64,000 bases of DNA from JAGVSR01 sp963778225 (GCA_963778225.1 CAVZTR010000001.1:62001-126000); one strand, 5' to 3'; positions 28,350 to 38,373 are shown, counted from the stretch's first letter. Made by a program: numbers and translations. Notes: generated by a model from the letters alone, not told the origin.

Positions 28350-31300
28350 GCTGCGTCCTCCGCCAGGACGACGAGGGTCTGGCCGAGAGAAACCGCGCGG
28401 CCTTCGCTGCATTTCAGCTCGTGCACGATGCCGTCGCTCGGCGCGTGGACCAGCATTTCCATCTTCATCGATTCCACGATCACCAGAACATCTCCTGCCA
28501 GGACGCGCTTGCCTTGCTCGACGGCGATTTTCCAAACCGCGCCGGGGACAGGGCTTTGCACGGCGGTATGGCCCGCCGCCAGAATGTCGTCGCCGACATC
28601 GGCAGTTCCGACGTCATTCAGGATGGCGCCTGCGCGGTCGCTCTCCTGCCAGCGGCCGCGTTCGGCTTCGAATGCGGATTGCTGCGTGGTCTTGAAGGCG
28701 CGAATGGCTTCGGCGTTGTCGGTGAGAAACTTGCGGTAGGCAGCGAGTGAGAAGGTGGTCTCCTCGATCTTCATGCCGGCCTTGCCGGTGAGGAAGGCGT
28801 CGCGGAAGGAGAGGAGGTCTTCGCCTGACACTTCGAAGAACCGGATCTGATCGAAGAAGCGCAAGAGCCAGGGTTTGCCAGCTTCGAATTCGCGTGTGAC
28901 GTGGAACCGATTCCAGACCTGAGCGGTGCGACCGACGAACTGATAGCCGCCGGGGCCTTCCATGCCGTAGACGCACATGTAGGCGCCACCGATGCCGACG
29001 GCGTTCTCAGGGGTCCACGTGCGGGCGGGATTGTATTTGGTTGTGACGAGGCGGTGGCGCGGATCGACGGGTGTGGCGACGGGCGCGCCGAGATAGACGT
29101 CGCCGAGGCCCAGCACGAGGTAGCTCGCGCCATAGACGATGCGCTTGACGTCGGCGATGGCGTCGAGGCCATTGATGCGGCGGATGAACTCGATGTTGGA
29201 GGGGCACCACGGCGCGTCGGCGCGGACCGATTGCATGTATTTGTCGATGGCGAGCTGCGTTTGAGGATCGTCCCAGGAGAGCGGCATGTGGACGATGCGC
29301 GAGGGGACCTCGATGTCGCCGATGTCGCCCATGCCGTCTTCGATGCTGGAGAGGGTCGCGAGCAGCTTGGCGAGCGGGAAGCGAAAGGCTGTCGTAATGA
29401 ATTTGAAGGGAGCGAATGCCGGGTGTCAGATCGAGGATACCGGCAAGGTTCTTTTCTTCCAGGCGCGTCATCAGGACATGGACACGGAAGCGCAGTTCGA
29501 GGTCGAGGACGAGATCGCCATATTCGATGAGCAGGTACTTGTCGCCGGCGCGACGCGCGACGACGCGGGGCAGGCCGTTCTTCGCATCGCGGACGGAGAC
29601 AATGCAGTCGTCGGCGCCGAGCAAGATGGCATCGGGCGCTGCTGCGGAGGGTGCTGAGGCCAGCGTTGCGATCTCGATGTTTTGGACCGCTTCACGCGCG
29701 GCTGCCTCGTGAGGTGTGAGCCGGACGAAGCGGACCTTGTCGCCGGGGCGGAGCTGGCCGAGCTTCCAGAGTTCGGCTGCAACGATCGTGGCGGGGCAGA
29801 CGAAGCCGCCGAGCGAGGGCCCGTCGGGACCGAGGATTACGGGCATGTCGCCGGTGAAGTCGATGGCGCCGATGGCGTAGGCGTTGTCGTGGATGTTGCT
29901 TGGATGGAGACCCGCTTCGCCGCCGTCGCGGCGGGCCCATTGCGGTTTGGGGCCGATGAGGCGGACGCCGGTGGGATTGGAATTGTAGTGCACTTCCCAA
30001 TCGGTGCCGAAGAACATCTCGATGTCCTCGGGCGTGAAGAAGTCAGGTGCGCCGTGGGGGCCGTAGAGCACGCCAATGTCCCAACGATGCGCCATGGCAG
30101 GCCGCAGGGAAGGAGCGAGGGGTGCGGGGCCGGTTATGTCGGGCGGTTCCGCTGCGTATGATCCGGCGATGTGGAGGATGTCGCCCGTCATGAGGGCACG
30201 ACCGCCGTGGCCGCCGAATTTTCCAAGCGTGAATGTGGACGCGCTGCCGAGATAGAGAGGAACGTCGAAGCCGCCGCGCACGGCAAGATAGGCGCGTGCT
30301 CCGGCGCTGGAGACCGTACCGATCTTTAGTGTTGCGCCGGCTTTTACGGGAACTGGCTGCCACATCGGAATGGGAACGCCGTCGAGCGTGGCAGGGATTT
30401 CCGCGCCGGTGAGTGCGATGACGGCGGCGGTGTTGAACTTGAGCGTGGGACCGGCGAGCGTGATTTCGAGGCCGGGTGCGCCTTCCGGCGTTGCCGGCAA
30501 GCTTGTTGGCGTAGCGGAAGGAGAGGTGATCCATCGGCCCGGATGGCGGCACGCCGACGGCCCAGTAGCCGGTGCGACCCGGCCAGTCCTGGATTGTCGA
30601 TTGTGTGCCGGGGACGAGCACTTCGATGGTCGGCGCTTCGTAGGCGAAAGTGGCGAGTGTCTGGGTCAGCATCTCGCCGTCGGCCAGTACATCGGATGAT
30701 GCGAGCTGGCGCAGGTAATCGAGATTTGTTTCGAGGCCGCCGATGCGGGTTGCCGCGAGTGACGCTTGCATTTTCGTCAGCGCTTCAGCGCGCGTCGATC
30801 CGCGCACGATGATCTTGGCGATCATGGGATCGTAGAAAGGCGAGACTTCGCTGCCGCTCTCGACCCAGGTTTCGATGCGCGCATCGGGCGCCCATGAGAC
30901 GTGGGTGAGCAATCCGGCGCTGGGGCGGAAGTCGCGGCCGGGGTCTTCGGCGTACAGGCGGACCTGGATCGACGCGCCGCACGGTGCGATTTTCGATTGA
31001 TCCAGCGGCGGGCATTCGCCTGCCGCCTGGCGAACCATCCATTCGACGAGATCGACGCCGGTGACTTCTTCCGTGACGCCGTGTTCGACCTGGAGGCGCG
31101 TGTTCACTTCGAGGAAGTAGAACGCGTTTGTGTCGCTGTCGTAGAGAAACTCGACGGTGCCGGCGCTGGCGTAATTCACCGACTTGCCGAGCGCTATGGC
31201 GGTGTTCCAGAGTTCCTTGCGCGTTGCGTCGGAGAGGCCCGGCGCGGGTGTCTCCTCGATGACTTTCTGATTGCGGCGCTGGGCAGAGCAGTCGCGTTCG

Positions 31301-31977
31301 CCGAGAGCGACGACATTGCCTTCGCCATCACCGAAGAGCTGCACTTCGATGTGGCGTCCGCGGGCGACGTATTTTTCTAAGAAGAGGCCGGCGTCTTTGA
31401 AGTTGTTGCGGGCAAGCCGTTCGACGCGCTCGTACATGGGCGCGAGTTCGGCTTCGGTGGCGATAAGCTGCAAGCCGATGCCGCCGCCGCCTGCGGTGCT
31501 CTTCAGCATGACGGGATAGCCGATGCGGGCGGCTTCTTCGCGGGCGTGGTCGAGGTCGCGGATCAGACCGGAGCCGGGGGCGAGGGGGACGCCGGCTGCG
31601 AGCGCCAACTCGCGGGCTTTGTGCTTCAAGCCGAACGCGCGCATCTGGTTCGGCGTCGGGCCGATGAAGGCGATGCCGGCGTTGGCGCAGCTTTCAGCGA
31701 AGTCAGGATTTTCGGAGAGGAAGCCGTAGCCGGGGTGGATGGCCTCTGCGCCGGTTTCGCGTGCGACTTCCAGGATGCGATCGACGTTGAGATAGCTTTG
31801 TGCGGCGGGCGCGGGGCCGATGCACACTGCTTCGGTCGCCAGCGCGACGTGGCGCGAGTGACGATCGGCTTCCGAATAGACTGCGACGCTCGCAATGCCC
31901 ATCTTGTCGAGCGTGCGAATGATGCGGCAGGCAATGGCGCCGCGGTTGGCGATCAAGACTTTCTTGAACATGCTCAT
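28346..31977 (-). pseudogene. Guanidine carboxylase / urea carboxylase (biotin-dependent), frame-disrupted
   Basis: ATP- and biotin-dependent carboxylase of about 1,210 residues. Order: biotin carboxylase domain (from LIANRGAIACRIIRTLDKMG; ATP-grasp MLKSTAGGGGIGLQL), central KipA/KipI-like carboxyltransferase halves, and biotinyl domain with VIVESMKMEM, whose Lys carries biotin. Two single-base insertions break the frame: near 30487 (extra G after NKLAGNA) and near 29376 (extra C in a CCC run after SLSLP). Length is 2 mod 3, in agreement, and all domains are otherwise intact. Because the operon starts with a guanidine-I riboswitch and includes two carboxylase-associated proteins, guanidine rather than urea is the likely substrate. 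Such enzymes make carboxyguanidine. ATGA overlaps join it to both neighbours. Confidence 0.88.
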
Positions 31978-32621
31978 GCGCCGGCGTCCCAGATGAGAAC
32001 CTCGACCGGGGTCGGGTTGTAGGCATTGCAGGGGTTGTTGAGCTGTGGGCAGTTGGAAATGAGAACGATGACGTTCATTTCGGCGCGCATCTCGACGTAC
32101 TTGCCCGGGGCGGACAGGCCGTCGGCGAAGGTGAGGCCACCTTCCGCAGTGACGGGGACGTTCATGAAAAAGTTGATGTTGTGCGCGATGTCTCGCTTAT
32201 CGAGGCCGTAGTGCTCGTTTTCGGCCACGGCGAGGAGGAAGCTGTCGCGGCAGGCGTGCATGGAGAACTTTTCCAGCGCGTAGCGGACCGTGTTGCTTTC
32301 GGTGGCGCAGGCGCCGCCGAGGGTGTCGTGACGGCCTACCGTGTCGGCGGTGACGGTCAGCATGGGGCGGCAGAGGTCCGACATCAGGACGGTTCCCGCC
32401 GTGATGAAGACGTTGCCCTGCTCGCGAACCGTGTCGCACGCGGAGTAGCGCTCGTGCGGATCATCGGCGTTGAAAAAGAGCGTATCGGCGGCCTGATTGC
32501 CTTCGAGGTCGAGAATGCGGAAGGTCTCGCCTTTCTTGACGACGTGCATCCAGTAGTCGCCGGCGGGGACGACCTTGCGATAGCTGGCGCTCTCGGCGGA
32601 GAGATGGCTTTCCTTGATCAT
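31974..32621 (-). CDS. Urea-carboxylase-associated protein 1-like; carboxyguanidine deiminase subunit
   Basis: 215 residues from ATG 32621, DUF1989 family (GDYWMHVVKKGETFRILDLEGNQAADTLFFNADD; Cys at CDTV and CNAYNP). Proteins of this family encoded next to guanidine carboxylases have been shown to form a heteromeric deiminase (CgdAB) that turns carboxyguanidine into allophanate and ammonia. It pairs with the homologous gene just upstream (gap 14 bases) and overlaps the carboxylase start by four bases. Which of the two is CgdA and which CgdB is not settled here. Confidence 0.88.
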   Translation of the reverse strand: MIKESHLSAESASYRKVVPAGDYWMHVVKKGETFRILDLEGNQAADTLFFNADDPHERYSACDTVREQGNVFITAGTVLMSDLCRPMLTVTADTVGRHDTLGGACATESNTVRYALEKFSMHACRDSFLLAVAENEHYGLDKRDIAHNINFFMNVPVTAEGGLTFADGLSAPGKYVEMRAEMNVIVLISNCPQLNNPCNAYNPTPVEVLIWDAGA

Positions 32622-32635
32622 GTGTCGGCCCTCCC

Positions 32636-33358
32636 TCAGTGGCAGCCGCAGGCGTGAAAAATGCGATTGTTCTCGAACCCCCGGCCGTTTTCCGGAGCGG
32701 ACAGTCGGCAGGCATCGTCATCCATTGCAGCCGGGCCATCGAACAACTCGAACCGAACGGTCTTGCGCGGGTGCTCCGGTGCGGGATCAAGCGGGTGCGG
32801 GCAGGTGTGAAAGAGGACAAGCGTGTCCATCTCGAAGCGCAGTTCGACGGTCGCGCCGGGCTTGGCGGCGGACGGGTCAAAGCCGATGACGCCTGCTTCA
32901 TCGACGGCGACCTTGCTGAACCAATTGACGTTGGCTGCGAGGTCACGGCGCTTCATGCCGTATTTTGCGAGTTCGACGAGAAAGCTATCGAAGCCGTTCT
33001 GGTGCCAGTCGTTGCGGTGCGTCTGGTAGGGCGCCTCGCCCCACCTCTTGGCGACGATCGCTTTATTGGAATTGCCGCAGACCGTGTCGTGCCAGCCGTG
33101 TGTGTCGGCGACAATGGAGCAAAAGATGCGGCCCATATCGGAATAGAGACAGTGGCCGGTGGTGAGGCGGAACGTGTGCTGGCACTTCAGCGTGTCGGGC
33201 GCATTGTAGCGCTCGGTGAGGTTTTGCGGATTGTAGAAGAGCATCGCGACGTTGGCGCCGCCGTCGACGTCGGTAAGGCGAAGGCGCGTGTTGCGCCGCA
33301 CGCTGAATGACCAGTGCTTGCCGGACTTCATCGTATCGGCGTGGATGACTGCGGACAT
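32636..33358 (-). CDS. Urea-carboxylase-associated protein 2-like; carboxyguanidine deiminase subunit
   Basis: 240 residues from ATG 33358 with GGAGAG 5-6 bases upstream. DUF1989 family and paralogous to the next gene (shared pattern: NVAMLFYNPQNLTERYNAPDT versus ADTLFFNADDPHERYSACDT). Conserved Cys/His positions (CGNSN, HTCPHPLD) fit a metal site. Expected to form the carboxyguanidine deiminase together with its neighbour. It ends with an unusual HACGCH tail. Confidence 0.87.
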   Translation of the reverse strand: MSAVIHADTMKSGKHWSFSVRRNTRLRLTDVDGGANVAMLFYNPQNLTERYNAPDTLKCQHTFRLTTGHCLYSDMGRIFCSIVADTHGWHDTVCGNSNKAIVAKRWGEAPYQTHRNDWHQNGFDSFLVELAKYGMKRRDLAANVNWFSKVAVDEAGVIGFDPSAAKPGATVELRFEMDTLVLFHTCPHPLDPAPEHPRKTVRFELFDGPAAMDDDACRLSAPENGRGFENNRIFHACGCH

Positions 33359-33475
33359 GCAACTCTCCCTCTTGCTCGGCCGCGTTGGTTGGCAACGCGG
33401 CGTAATCCCAAGTCCGGGTCGTCCCGGGATTATCGGATGACCGGATCAGGGCCGTCCCTGTCCGAAGGTGGCGAG

Positions 33476-34282
33476 CTAATGGACGGCCGCTGAGGCGTCC
33501 GCGGCGAGGAGTGGCTGCGTTTCGGTGACGATCCCGCTGCCGTTGAGTTTCGTCTTCTTCTTCGGGGGCCAGACTGCAATATCGTGTGCGACGGTCGCGC
33601 CGTAGCGTTCCTTTTCTTCAGGACGATTGCGCCGGCGTTCGAGCGCAATAACGCGCGTGCCGAGGCGGAAGGCTTCCGATAAATCGTGCGTGACCATGAC
33701 GACGGTGATGCCCTGCTCGACCCAGAGTTCATTCATGAGCGCGTGGACTTCGGCACGGATGCCGGGATCAAGCGCGCCGAACGGTTCATCGAGGAGCAGG
33801 ACTTTAGGCTTGCGCATGAGGGCCTGCGCGAGGGCGAGACGCTGCTGCATGCCGCCAGATAGTGCGGCCGGATATTTGTCTTCGTGATCGGAGAGGCCGA
33901 CGGATTTGAGGAGTGTGCGCGCGTCTTCGACCGCGGCTTCGCGTCTGGTGCCGAACAGGCGCCCCAGAAAACGAGATTTTTCGAATTCGCGGCCGACGAG
34001 CACGTTGCCGAGAACGGTGAGGTGCGGAAAAACCGAATAGCGCTGGAAAACCACGCCACGATCCCAGTCGGGTTCTGGCTTGAGGGGCACGCCGTCGAGG
34101 AGGATGCGGCCGCTGGTCGGTCGCTCCTCGCCAAGGAGCATTTTGAGCAACGTGGTCTTGCCGCAGCCGGAAGGACCGACGAGAGCGACGAAGGAGCCGC
34201 TTTCAATCGTGATGTCGATGTTCTCGAGCACGATCTGATCGCCGTACTCCTTCCAGATTTTTTCCAGGACGAGGGTGGTCAT
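33476..34282 (-). CDS. ABC importer ATPase (nitrate/taurine-type, riboswitch operon)
   Basis: 268 residues from ATG 34282, which overlaps the permease stop by ATGA; the longer frame to 34372 lies inside the permease gene. Walker A GPSGCGKTT, Q-loop VVFQRYSVFPHLTV, signature LSGGMQQRLALAQAL, Walker B VLLLDEPFGALDP and H-loop VTHDLSEA are all present, so the ATPase looks active. The C-terminal extension (about 40 residues, KKKTKLNG) is longer than in SsuB/TauB. It powers uptake by the permease and binding protein of this operon, probably of guanidine or a guanidino compound (inferred from context). Confidence 0.92.
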   Translation of the reverse strand: MTTLVLEKIWKEYGDQIVLENIDITIESGSFVALVGPSGCGKTTLLKMLLGEERPTSGRILLDGVPLKPEPDWDRGVVFQRYSVFPHLTVLGNVLVGREFEKSRFLGRLFGTRREAAVEDARTLLKSVGLSDHEDKYPAALSGGMQQRLALAQALMRKPKVLLLDEPFGALDPGIRAEVHALMNELWVEQGITVVMVTHDLSEAFRLGTRVIALERRRNRPEEKERYGATVAHDIAVWPPKKKTKLNGSGIVTETQPLLAADASAAVH

Positions 34283-35097
34283 GATTTGCTCTCCGGCTGG
34301 AACCAGGGAAAGAGGCGGCGCTGCAGCATGGCAAGGGAGATGTCCATCAGCCAGGCGAGAAGCGTGATCCAAAGGACATAAGGAATGATGACGTCCATGG
34401 ATAGGAAGCGGCGGACGAGGAAGATGCGATAGCCCAATCCGCTGACGGCGGCGATGGCTTCGGCGGATACGAGAAAGATCCAGGCGGGGATGAGCGCAAA
34501 CCGCGTCGCCACGATGAGTTTAGGCAGGACCTGCGGGAGCACGACACGCGTGATCATCTGCCAAGTGGAGGCGCCGAGTGTCTGCGCCTTGACGATCATC
34601 TCGTGGGGAATTTCCTCAACCGCGAGGGCCACGGCGCGCAGCATCAGAGGAGCGGTGCCGATTGCGATGAGCGTGATCTTCGAGGCCTCGTCCAGTCCAA
34701 CCAGGATGAAGAGAATTGGGAGGATGGTGATCGGCGGGATCAGGGAAAAGGCTTCCACGAAGGGTTTTACGAGCGCGCGGACCCATGGGATGAAGCCGGC
34801 TGCCACGCCGAGGACCAAGGAAATCGCGATCGATATGCCCATACCGCAGGCGAGCCGCCAGAGGCTGATGGCCGTGTCGGCCCAGAAAAGATAGTCGCCG
34901 GTGCGCTTGTCCTGAACGAACATGAGTTCGTTCATGGCGTTCATCATCTGCGTGACGGAGGGAAGGATCTTATCGGCCGGGTTGATGCTGAGACGCTGGT
35001 AGCTGCCGATGCTGTAGGTAACGGCCAGTGCGATGAACGGCAGGGCGGCCAACAGGACGTAGAGCCCGCGACTGGGATGCCGATTGATGATGCGCAT
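34279..35097 (-). CDS. ABC importer permease (riboswitch operon)
   Basis: 272-residue BPD_transp_1 family membrane protein with about six helices. The EAA-type loop reads EEIPHEMIVKAQTLGASTWQMITRVVLPQVLP, the contact site for the ATPase. The family (SsuC/TauC/NrtB) serves nitrate, sulfonates and other small nitrogen or sulfur compounds. Permeases of this kind recur beside guanidine-carboxylase genes. The start overlaps the preceding stop by one base (TGATG). Confidence 0.92.
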   Translation of the reverse strand: MRIINRHPSRGLYVLLAALPFIALAVTYSIGSYQRLSINPADKILPSVTQMMNAMNELMFVQDKRTGDYLFWADTAISLWRLACGMGISIAISLVLGVAAGFIPWVRALVKPFVEAFSLIPPITILPILFILVGLDEASKITLIAIGTAPLMLRAVALAVEEIPHEMIVKAQTLGASTWQMITRVVLPQVLPKLIVATRFALIPAWIFLVSAEAIAAVSGLGYRIFLVRRFLSMDVIIPYVLWITLLAWLMDISLAMLQRRLFPWFQPESKS

Positions 35098-36047
35098 CAG
35101 GCGACCTTCCGTGAGGTGATGGCTTCAAGTGGAGCCAGGAGGGTGTCGGCTTCGCGGTCGAGCCATGCGCGCTGATCGGGGCCGAGCGGTGTTGACTGGC
35201 TGAAAGCGTGATCGGCTTCGAGGCTGTCGATCCGCCAAAGGCGCTGGGTGATGCCGGCAGTTCCCGTCACGGTTTCCACCAGGGTTGACGGATCGGTGCC
35301 GCGCGAAAGATCGCCGGTGAGCGCGACGCGCAGTCCTTCGCGGCGTGGATCGGTGGAGGCGTTGATGATCCAGAGGGCGCCGTCGCGGACCATGTAGTCG
35401 GTAATGCAGTCGAAGACCCGAGCGAGAGCAGCGACAGGATCGATGCTGGCTCGGACAAAATCCTGGGCGCGGGTGCCGTCAGGGAGTTCGTCGCGGCGGG
35501 CCAGCGTGCGGATGGCGTGATCGCCGGCAACGACCAGGCCGCCGTTGCGCGCGGACGAGCGGCCGTAATCGTCCGTTTCAGAAATGAGTTGGAGACCTGC
35601 GAGGAGACCAGGTGCGCTGGGAAGGAAGCGCCAATCTTCGACGTAGGCGCCGGAGGGGGCGAATTCGATCATGCAGTCGCCGATGCGGCGCATCAGTCCA
35701 GGCTCGGGGTACTTGTCGTAAGGCTGGAAGCCGATCCAGTCGGCCCAGGACATGACGGGTTCGGCCCACGACGTTGTGGCAACGCCGCCTTCGACGCTGG
35801 CCAGCAGGCTCAAGGTGTCGCGGTCCAGTGACGCGAGGTTCGTATCGGCCGCGATCTGAGGCCGGGCAGGATGGATGCGGATGTCGCCCGTCATGCCGTG
35901 CGCCTGCACCCAGAAGACGCGGGTGAGCGGGTCTTCGACACCCGTCGCCATCGTGATCGAGCGCCGCTGAACGCAGCCGAGCGCCCACTCGGGCACGCGG
36001 AGTACGTTCGTCTGTGGCGCGGCTGCGGCGACCTCTTCAAGTGTCAT
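35097..36047 (-). CDS. Conserved protein of unknown function in the guanidine operon
   Basis: 316 residues from ATG 36047 (MTLEEVAAAA), which overlaps the oxygenase stop by ATGA; the frame further upstream is antisense-free overlap and not used. No signal peptide or membrane helix. Trp- and aromatic-rich strands alternate with turns (VFWVQAHGMTGDIRIHP, GDCMIEFAPSGAYVEDWRF, DGALWIINAS), suggesting a beta-barrel fold. The VFWxQ…DIRI pattern reminds me of HRI1-type calycin-like proteins, but this is tentative. Its position inside a tightly coupled operon implies a role in guanidine or guanidino-compound use, perhaps as an accessory to the oxygenase or transporter. Confidence 0.7.
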   Translation of the reverse strand: MTLEEVAAAAPQTNVLRVPEWALGCVQRRSITMATGVEDPLTRVFWVQAHGMTGDIRIHPARPQIAADTNLASLDRDTLSLLASVEGGVATTSWAEPVMSWADWIGFQPYDKYPEPGLMRRIGDCMIEFAPSGAYVEDWRFLPSAPGLLAGLQLISETDDYGRSSARNGGLVVAGDHAIRTLARRDELPDGTRAQDFVRASIDPVAALARVFDCITDYMVRDGALWIINASTDPRREGLRVALTGDLSRGTDPSTLVETVTGTAGITQRLWRIDSLEADHAFSQSTPLGPDQRAWLDREADTLLAPLEAITSRKVA

Positions 36048-37090
36048 TTTGTGGCACTCGCATGGACGGCTTCCTGGCCGAAGCTCGACAGCTTGCGCGC
36101 GCCTTCGGGCAGCGTGAAGGTGCCGGCCTCGATGCGCTTCTTCAGGTACTGGAACGTCTGAGCGGTTTGCGCGAGCAGATGGTCGCCGGCAACGAGCGGC
36201 TCGCAACGCGGCTTATCGCCGGGCTTAATGAACTGCGGGAGCGGCTCGACGACGGTGTGATAATCGCAGGCGGCGAAGTAGGGGAAGGAATAGCGTTCTT
36301 CTTTTACTTTGCGCACGCGATGGGATGTGGCGACAAAGGTCGAATTTGTCCAGGCCTCCAGCATGTCGCCGATGTTGATAACGAAGCCGCCTTCGATGGG
36401 TGGGGCGTCGATCCATTCGCCGGCGCCGTTCATCACTTCAAGACCGGGGGCAGTCGGCCACAGGATCGTGAAGCACTCGTAATCGGTGTGGGCGCCGATG
36501 CCGGGTTCGTCGGCGGGAGCATCGGGCGCGAATGGGTAGTGGATGAGGCGGAGCTGGCTCGGCGGCTTCTTCAGGTAGGCCTCGAAGTAGTTTTCGGGCA
36601 GGTCGAGAGCGAGGGCGAAGCCGCGAAAGAGCGTGCGCGCGAGATCGGCGACTTCGGTGTAGTAGCCGCCAACTGCGATTTTGAATTCTGCGTCATCCGG
36701 CCATTGCACCGGGCCCAGCATCGGTGTGCGGCCGGAGAGGACTTCCGGGTCGTCTTCGGGCACGTCGAGTGAGACGTCGAACGCTTCTTTGCGATCGGGC
36801 TTCTGACCGTAGAACACTTCCTCACCGGGTGGGACGTAGCCGGAGTGCGACTTCGACAGGCCAATGTAGGACTTCATTTTCTCTTCGGGCGGCCGGGCGA
36901 AGAACGCTTTCGTGGCGGCGAGCAGGCGGTCGCGAGTTTCGTTTTTGATCGGATGGCCGACGATGTAGAGGAAGCCTGAATCGCGCGAGGCGGCGCCGAT
37001 CGCGTCGGCGACGCGCTTGCGGGCGGCGAGGTCGGCGGAATAGAGACCGCTAACATCCACGATGGGAAGCGATTTGAAGTTCGAGGGCAT
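36044..37090 (-). CDS. Fe(II)/2-oxoglutarate-dependent oxygenase (isopenicillin-N-synthase-like) in the guanidine operon
   Basis: 348 residues from ATG 37090. N-terminal DIOX_N domain (LPIVDVSGLYSADL, FLYIVGHPI), then the double-stranded beta-helix with iron ligands His201 and Asp203 (HTDYE) and His257 (SHRV), plus the 2-oxoglutarate-binding Arg266-x-Ser268 (RYS). All catalytic residues are present, so it should be active. Enzymes of this superfamily release guanidine by hydroxylating arginine or homoarginine next to the guanidino group (plant and bacterial examples, including the ethylene-forming enzyme). Placement as the second gene of a guanidine-riboswitch operon makes guanidine release from an imported precursor the leading hypothesis. 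The substrate is not proven. Confidence 0.9.
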   Translation of the reverse strand: MPSNFKSLPIVDVSGLYSADLAARKRVADAIGAASRDSGFLYIVGHPIKNETRDRLLAATKAFFARPPEEKMKSYIGLSKSHSGYVPPGEEVFYGQKPDRKEAFDVSLDVPEDDPEVLSGRTPMLGPVQWPDDAEFKIAVGGYYTEVADLARTLFRGFALALDLPENYFEAYLKKPPSQLRLIHYPFAPDAPADEPGIGAHTDYECFTILWPTAPGLEVMNGAGEWIDAPPIEGGFVINIGDMLEAWTNSTFVATSHRVRKVKEERYSFPYFAACDYHTVVEPLPQFIKPGDKPRCEPLVAGDHLLAQTAQTFQYLKKRIEAGTFTLPEGARKLSSFGQEAVHASATK

Positions 37091-37162
37091 GGCGGACCTT
37101 ATGCGTGTTGGATCAGGCTTGAAGTCCGGCGCGGGACCACTCCCGCGCCGGAGCCATGTGCG

Positions 37163-38242
37163 TCAGAGCTTGCCGTCGGCGGCGAGCTTCAGATACTCGG
37201 GCGTGAAGCGCAGCTTGATGTTGTCCTTCGAGCCCAGCACCGATCCGTCGGCGAACTCGATGCCGATATCATCGACGCTCTTGGCGCCCTGGCCGAAGAG
37301 ACCCTTCTCGAACGAGAACTTGCGCACGTAGTCGAAGCGCTCCTTGTCCTTGGGGTCGGTGATGAACTCGAGCAGTTCCTTCGGCGTCGTGAACAGCTTC
37401 GTGGTGGCGAGCTGCGCGTCGAAGCCGGCGAGATCCGTGCCCGAGGCCTTGCCCATGGATTCACGTGCCGCCTTGCCTTTTTCACCGGCATCCACGGTGA
37501 GGGCCACCACTTCGAACCATGCGCCGGTCAGCGCCTTGGCGAAGTCGGGGTTTTCCTTGATCAGCGCGGTGTTGGTGATCAGCGCGTCGACGATTTCGCC
37601 GGGGAACGAGGTCGAGGTGATGACCATGTTGGCATCCTTCTCGGCATCGATATCGGCCAGCATCGGGTTCCATGCGACGATCGCCGTTACGTCGCCGGTC
37701 TTGTAGGCGGAGACCCAGTCGGCGTCGGTGGTGTTGACGATGGTGATGTCTTTTTCCGTCAGGCCGACGGTGCCGAGCGCGCGGGCCAGGAAGTAGTGCG
37801 AGACGGAGAGTTCCAGCAGGTTGACCTTCTGGCCCTTGATGTCTTCGAGCTTCGTCTTGCCCTTCAGGATCAGCCCGTCGTTGCCGTTCGAGTAGTCGCC
37901 GGGGATAAGCACGGTGGTGTCGACGCCGCCGACGGAGGGAATGGCGAGTGCGTCCATGGTGGTGGAGGTGGCCGCATCGAACTTGCCGGCGGTGAACTGG
38001 TTGATGCACTCGACGTAGTCGCCGACCTGCGTGACGTTGATCTTCAGGCCGTACTTATCGGCCCACTTCTTGACGATGCCGGTGTCGCTGGCATAGCCCC
38101 AGGGCATCCAGCCGGCATAGATCGTCCAGCAGACGTTGAATTCTTTCTTCGGCTCAGCGCTGGCTGGTGCCGCGAGCGGCAGCGCCATCGCCGCCAAAGC
38201 TGCGAGGCCGAGGCCAAGTTTCGAGGAAGGGCGGCTCGTCAT
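37163..38242 (-). CDS. ABC importer substrate-binding protein, first gene of the guanidine-riboswitch operon
   Basis: 359 residues from ATG 38242, with AAGGAGA 6-7 bases upstream. Signal peptide (LGLGLAALAAMALPLAAPASA) cleaved near residue 28, then an NMT1/TauA-like periplasmic binding fold (NVCWTIYAGWMPWGYA; VGDYVECINQFTAGKFDAA). It delivers substrate to the permease/ATPase encoded downstream. The riboswitch lies about 130 bases upstream and would induce the operon when guanidine binds. The ligand could be guanidine or a larger guanidino compound. The long open frame continuing upstream to 39148 is not coding: it runs through the riboswitch and DUF779. Confidence 0.92.
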   Translation of the reverse strand: MTSRPSSKLGLGLAALAAMALPLAAPASAEPKKEFNVCWTIYAGWMPWGYASDTGIVKKWADKYGLKINVTQVGDYVECINQFTAGKFDAATSTTMDALAIPSVGGVDTTVLIPGDYSNGNDGLILKGKTKLEDIKGQKVNLLELSVSHYFLARALGTVGLTEKDITIVNTTDADWVSAYKTGDVTAIVAWNPMLADIDAEKDANMVITSTSFPGEIVDALITNTALIKENPDFAKALTGAWFEVVALTVDAGEKGKAARESMGKASGTDLAGFDAQLATTKLFTTPKELLEFITDPKDKERFDYVRKFSFEKGLFGQGAKSVDDIGIEFADGSVLGSKDNIKLRFTPEYLKLAADGKL

Positions 38243-38373
38243 GGGGATCTCCTTGTCACCACCGTTTGTATCAACCGGAGGGCAACGAAGATCGGACTGA
38301 AGGCCTGATATGCGCATGGACGAGCGCGCGTCGAGGAGGCCGTCCGTCCGAAAGCCGAAGCTTCTCGCGGTAC

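Noticed and set aside
28346..31977. Plain urea carboxylase of a urea amidolyase pathway
   Set aside because: The guanidine-I riboswitch and the two DUF1989 deiminase-type genes point to guanidine as substrate; urea remains only a side possibility.
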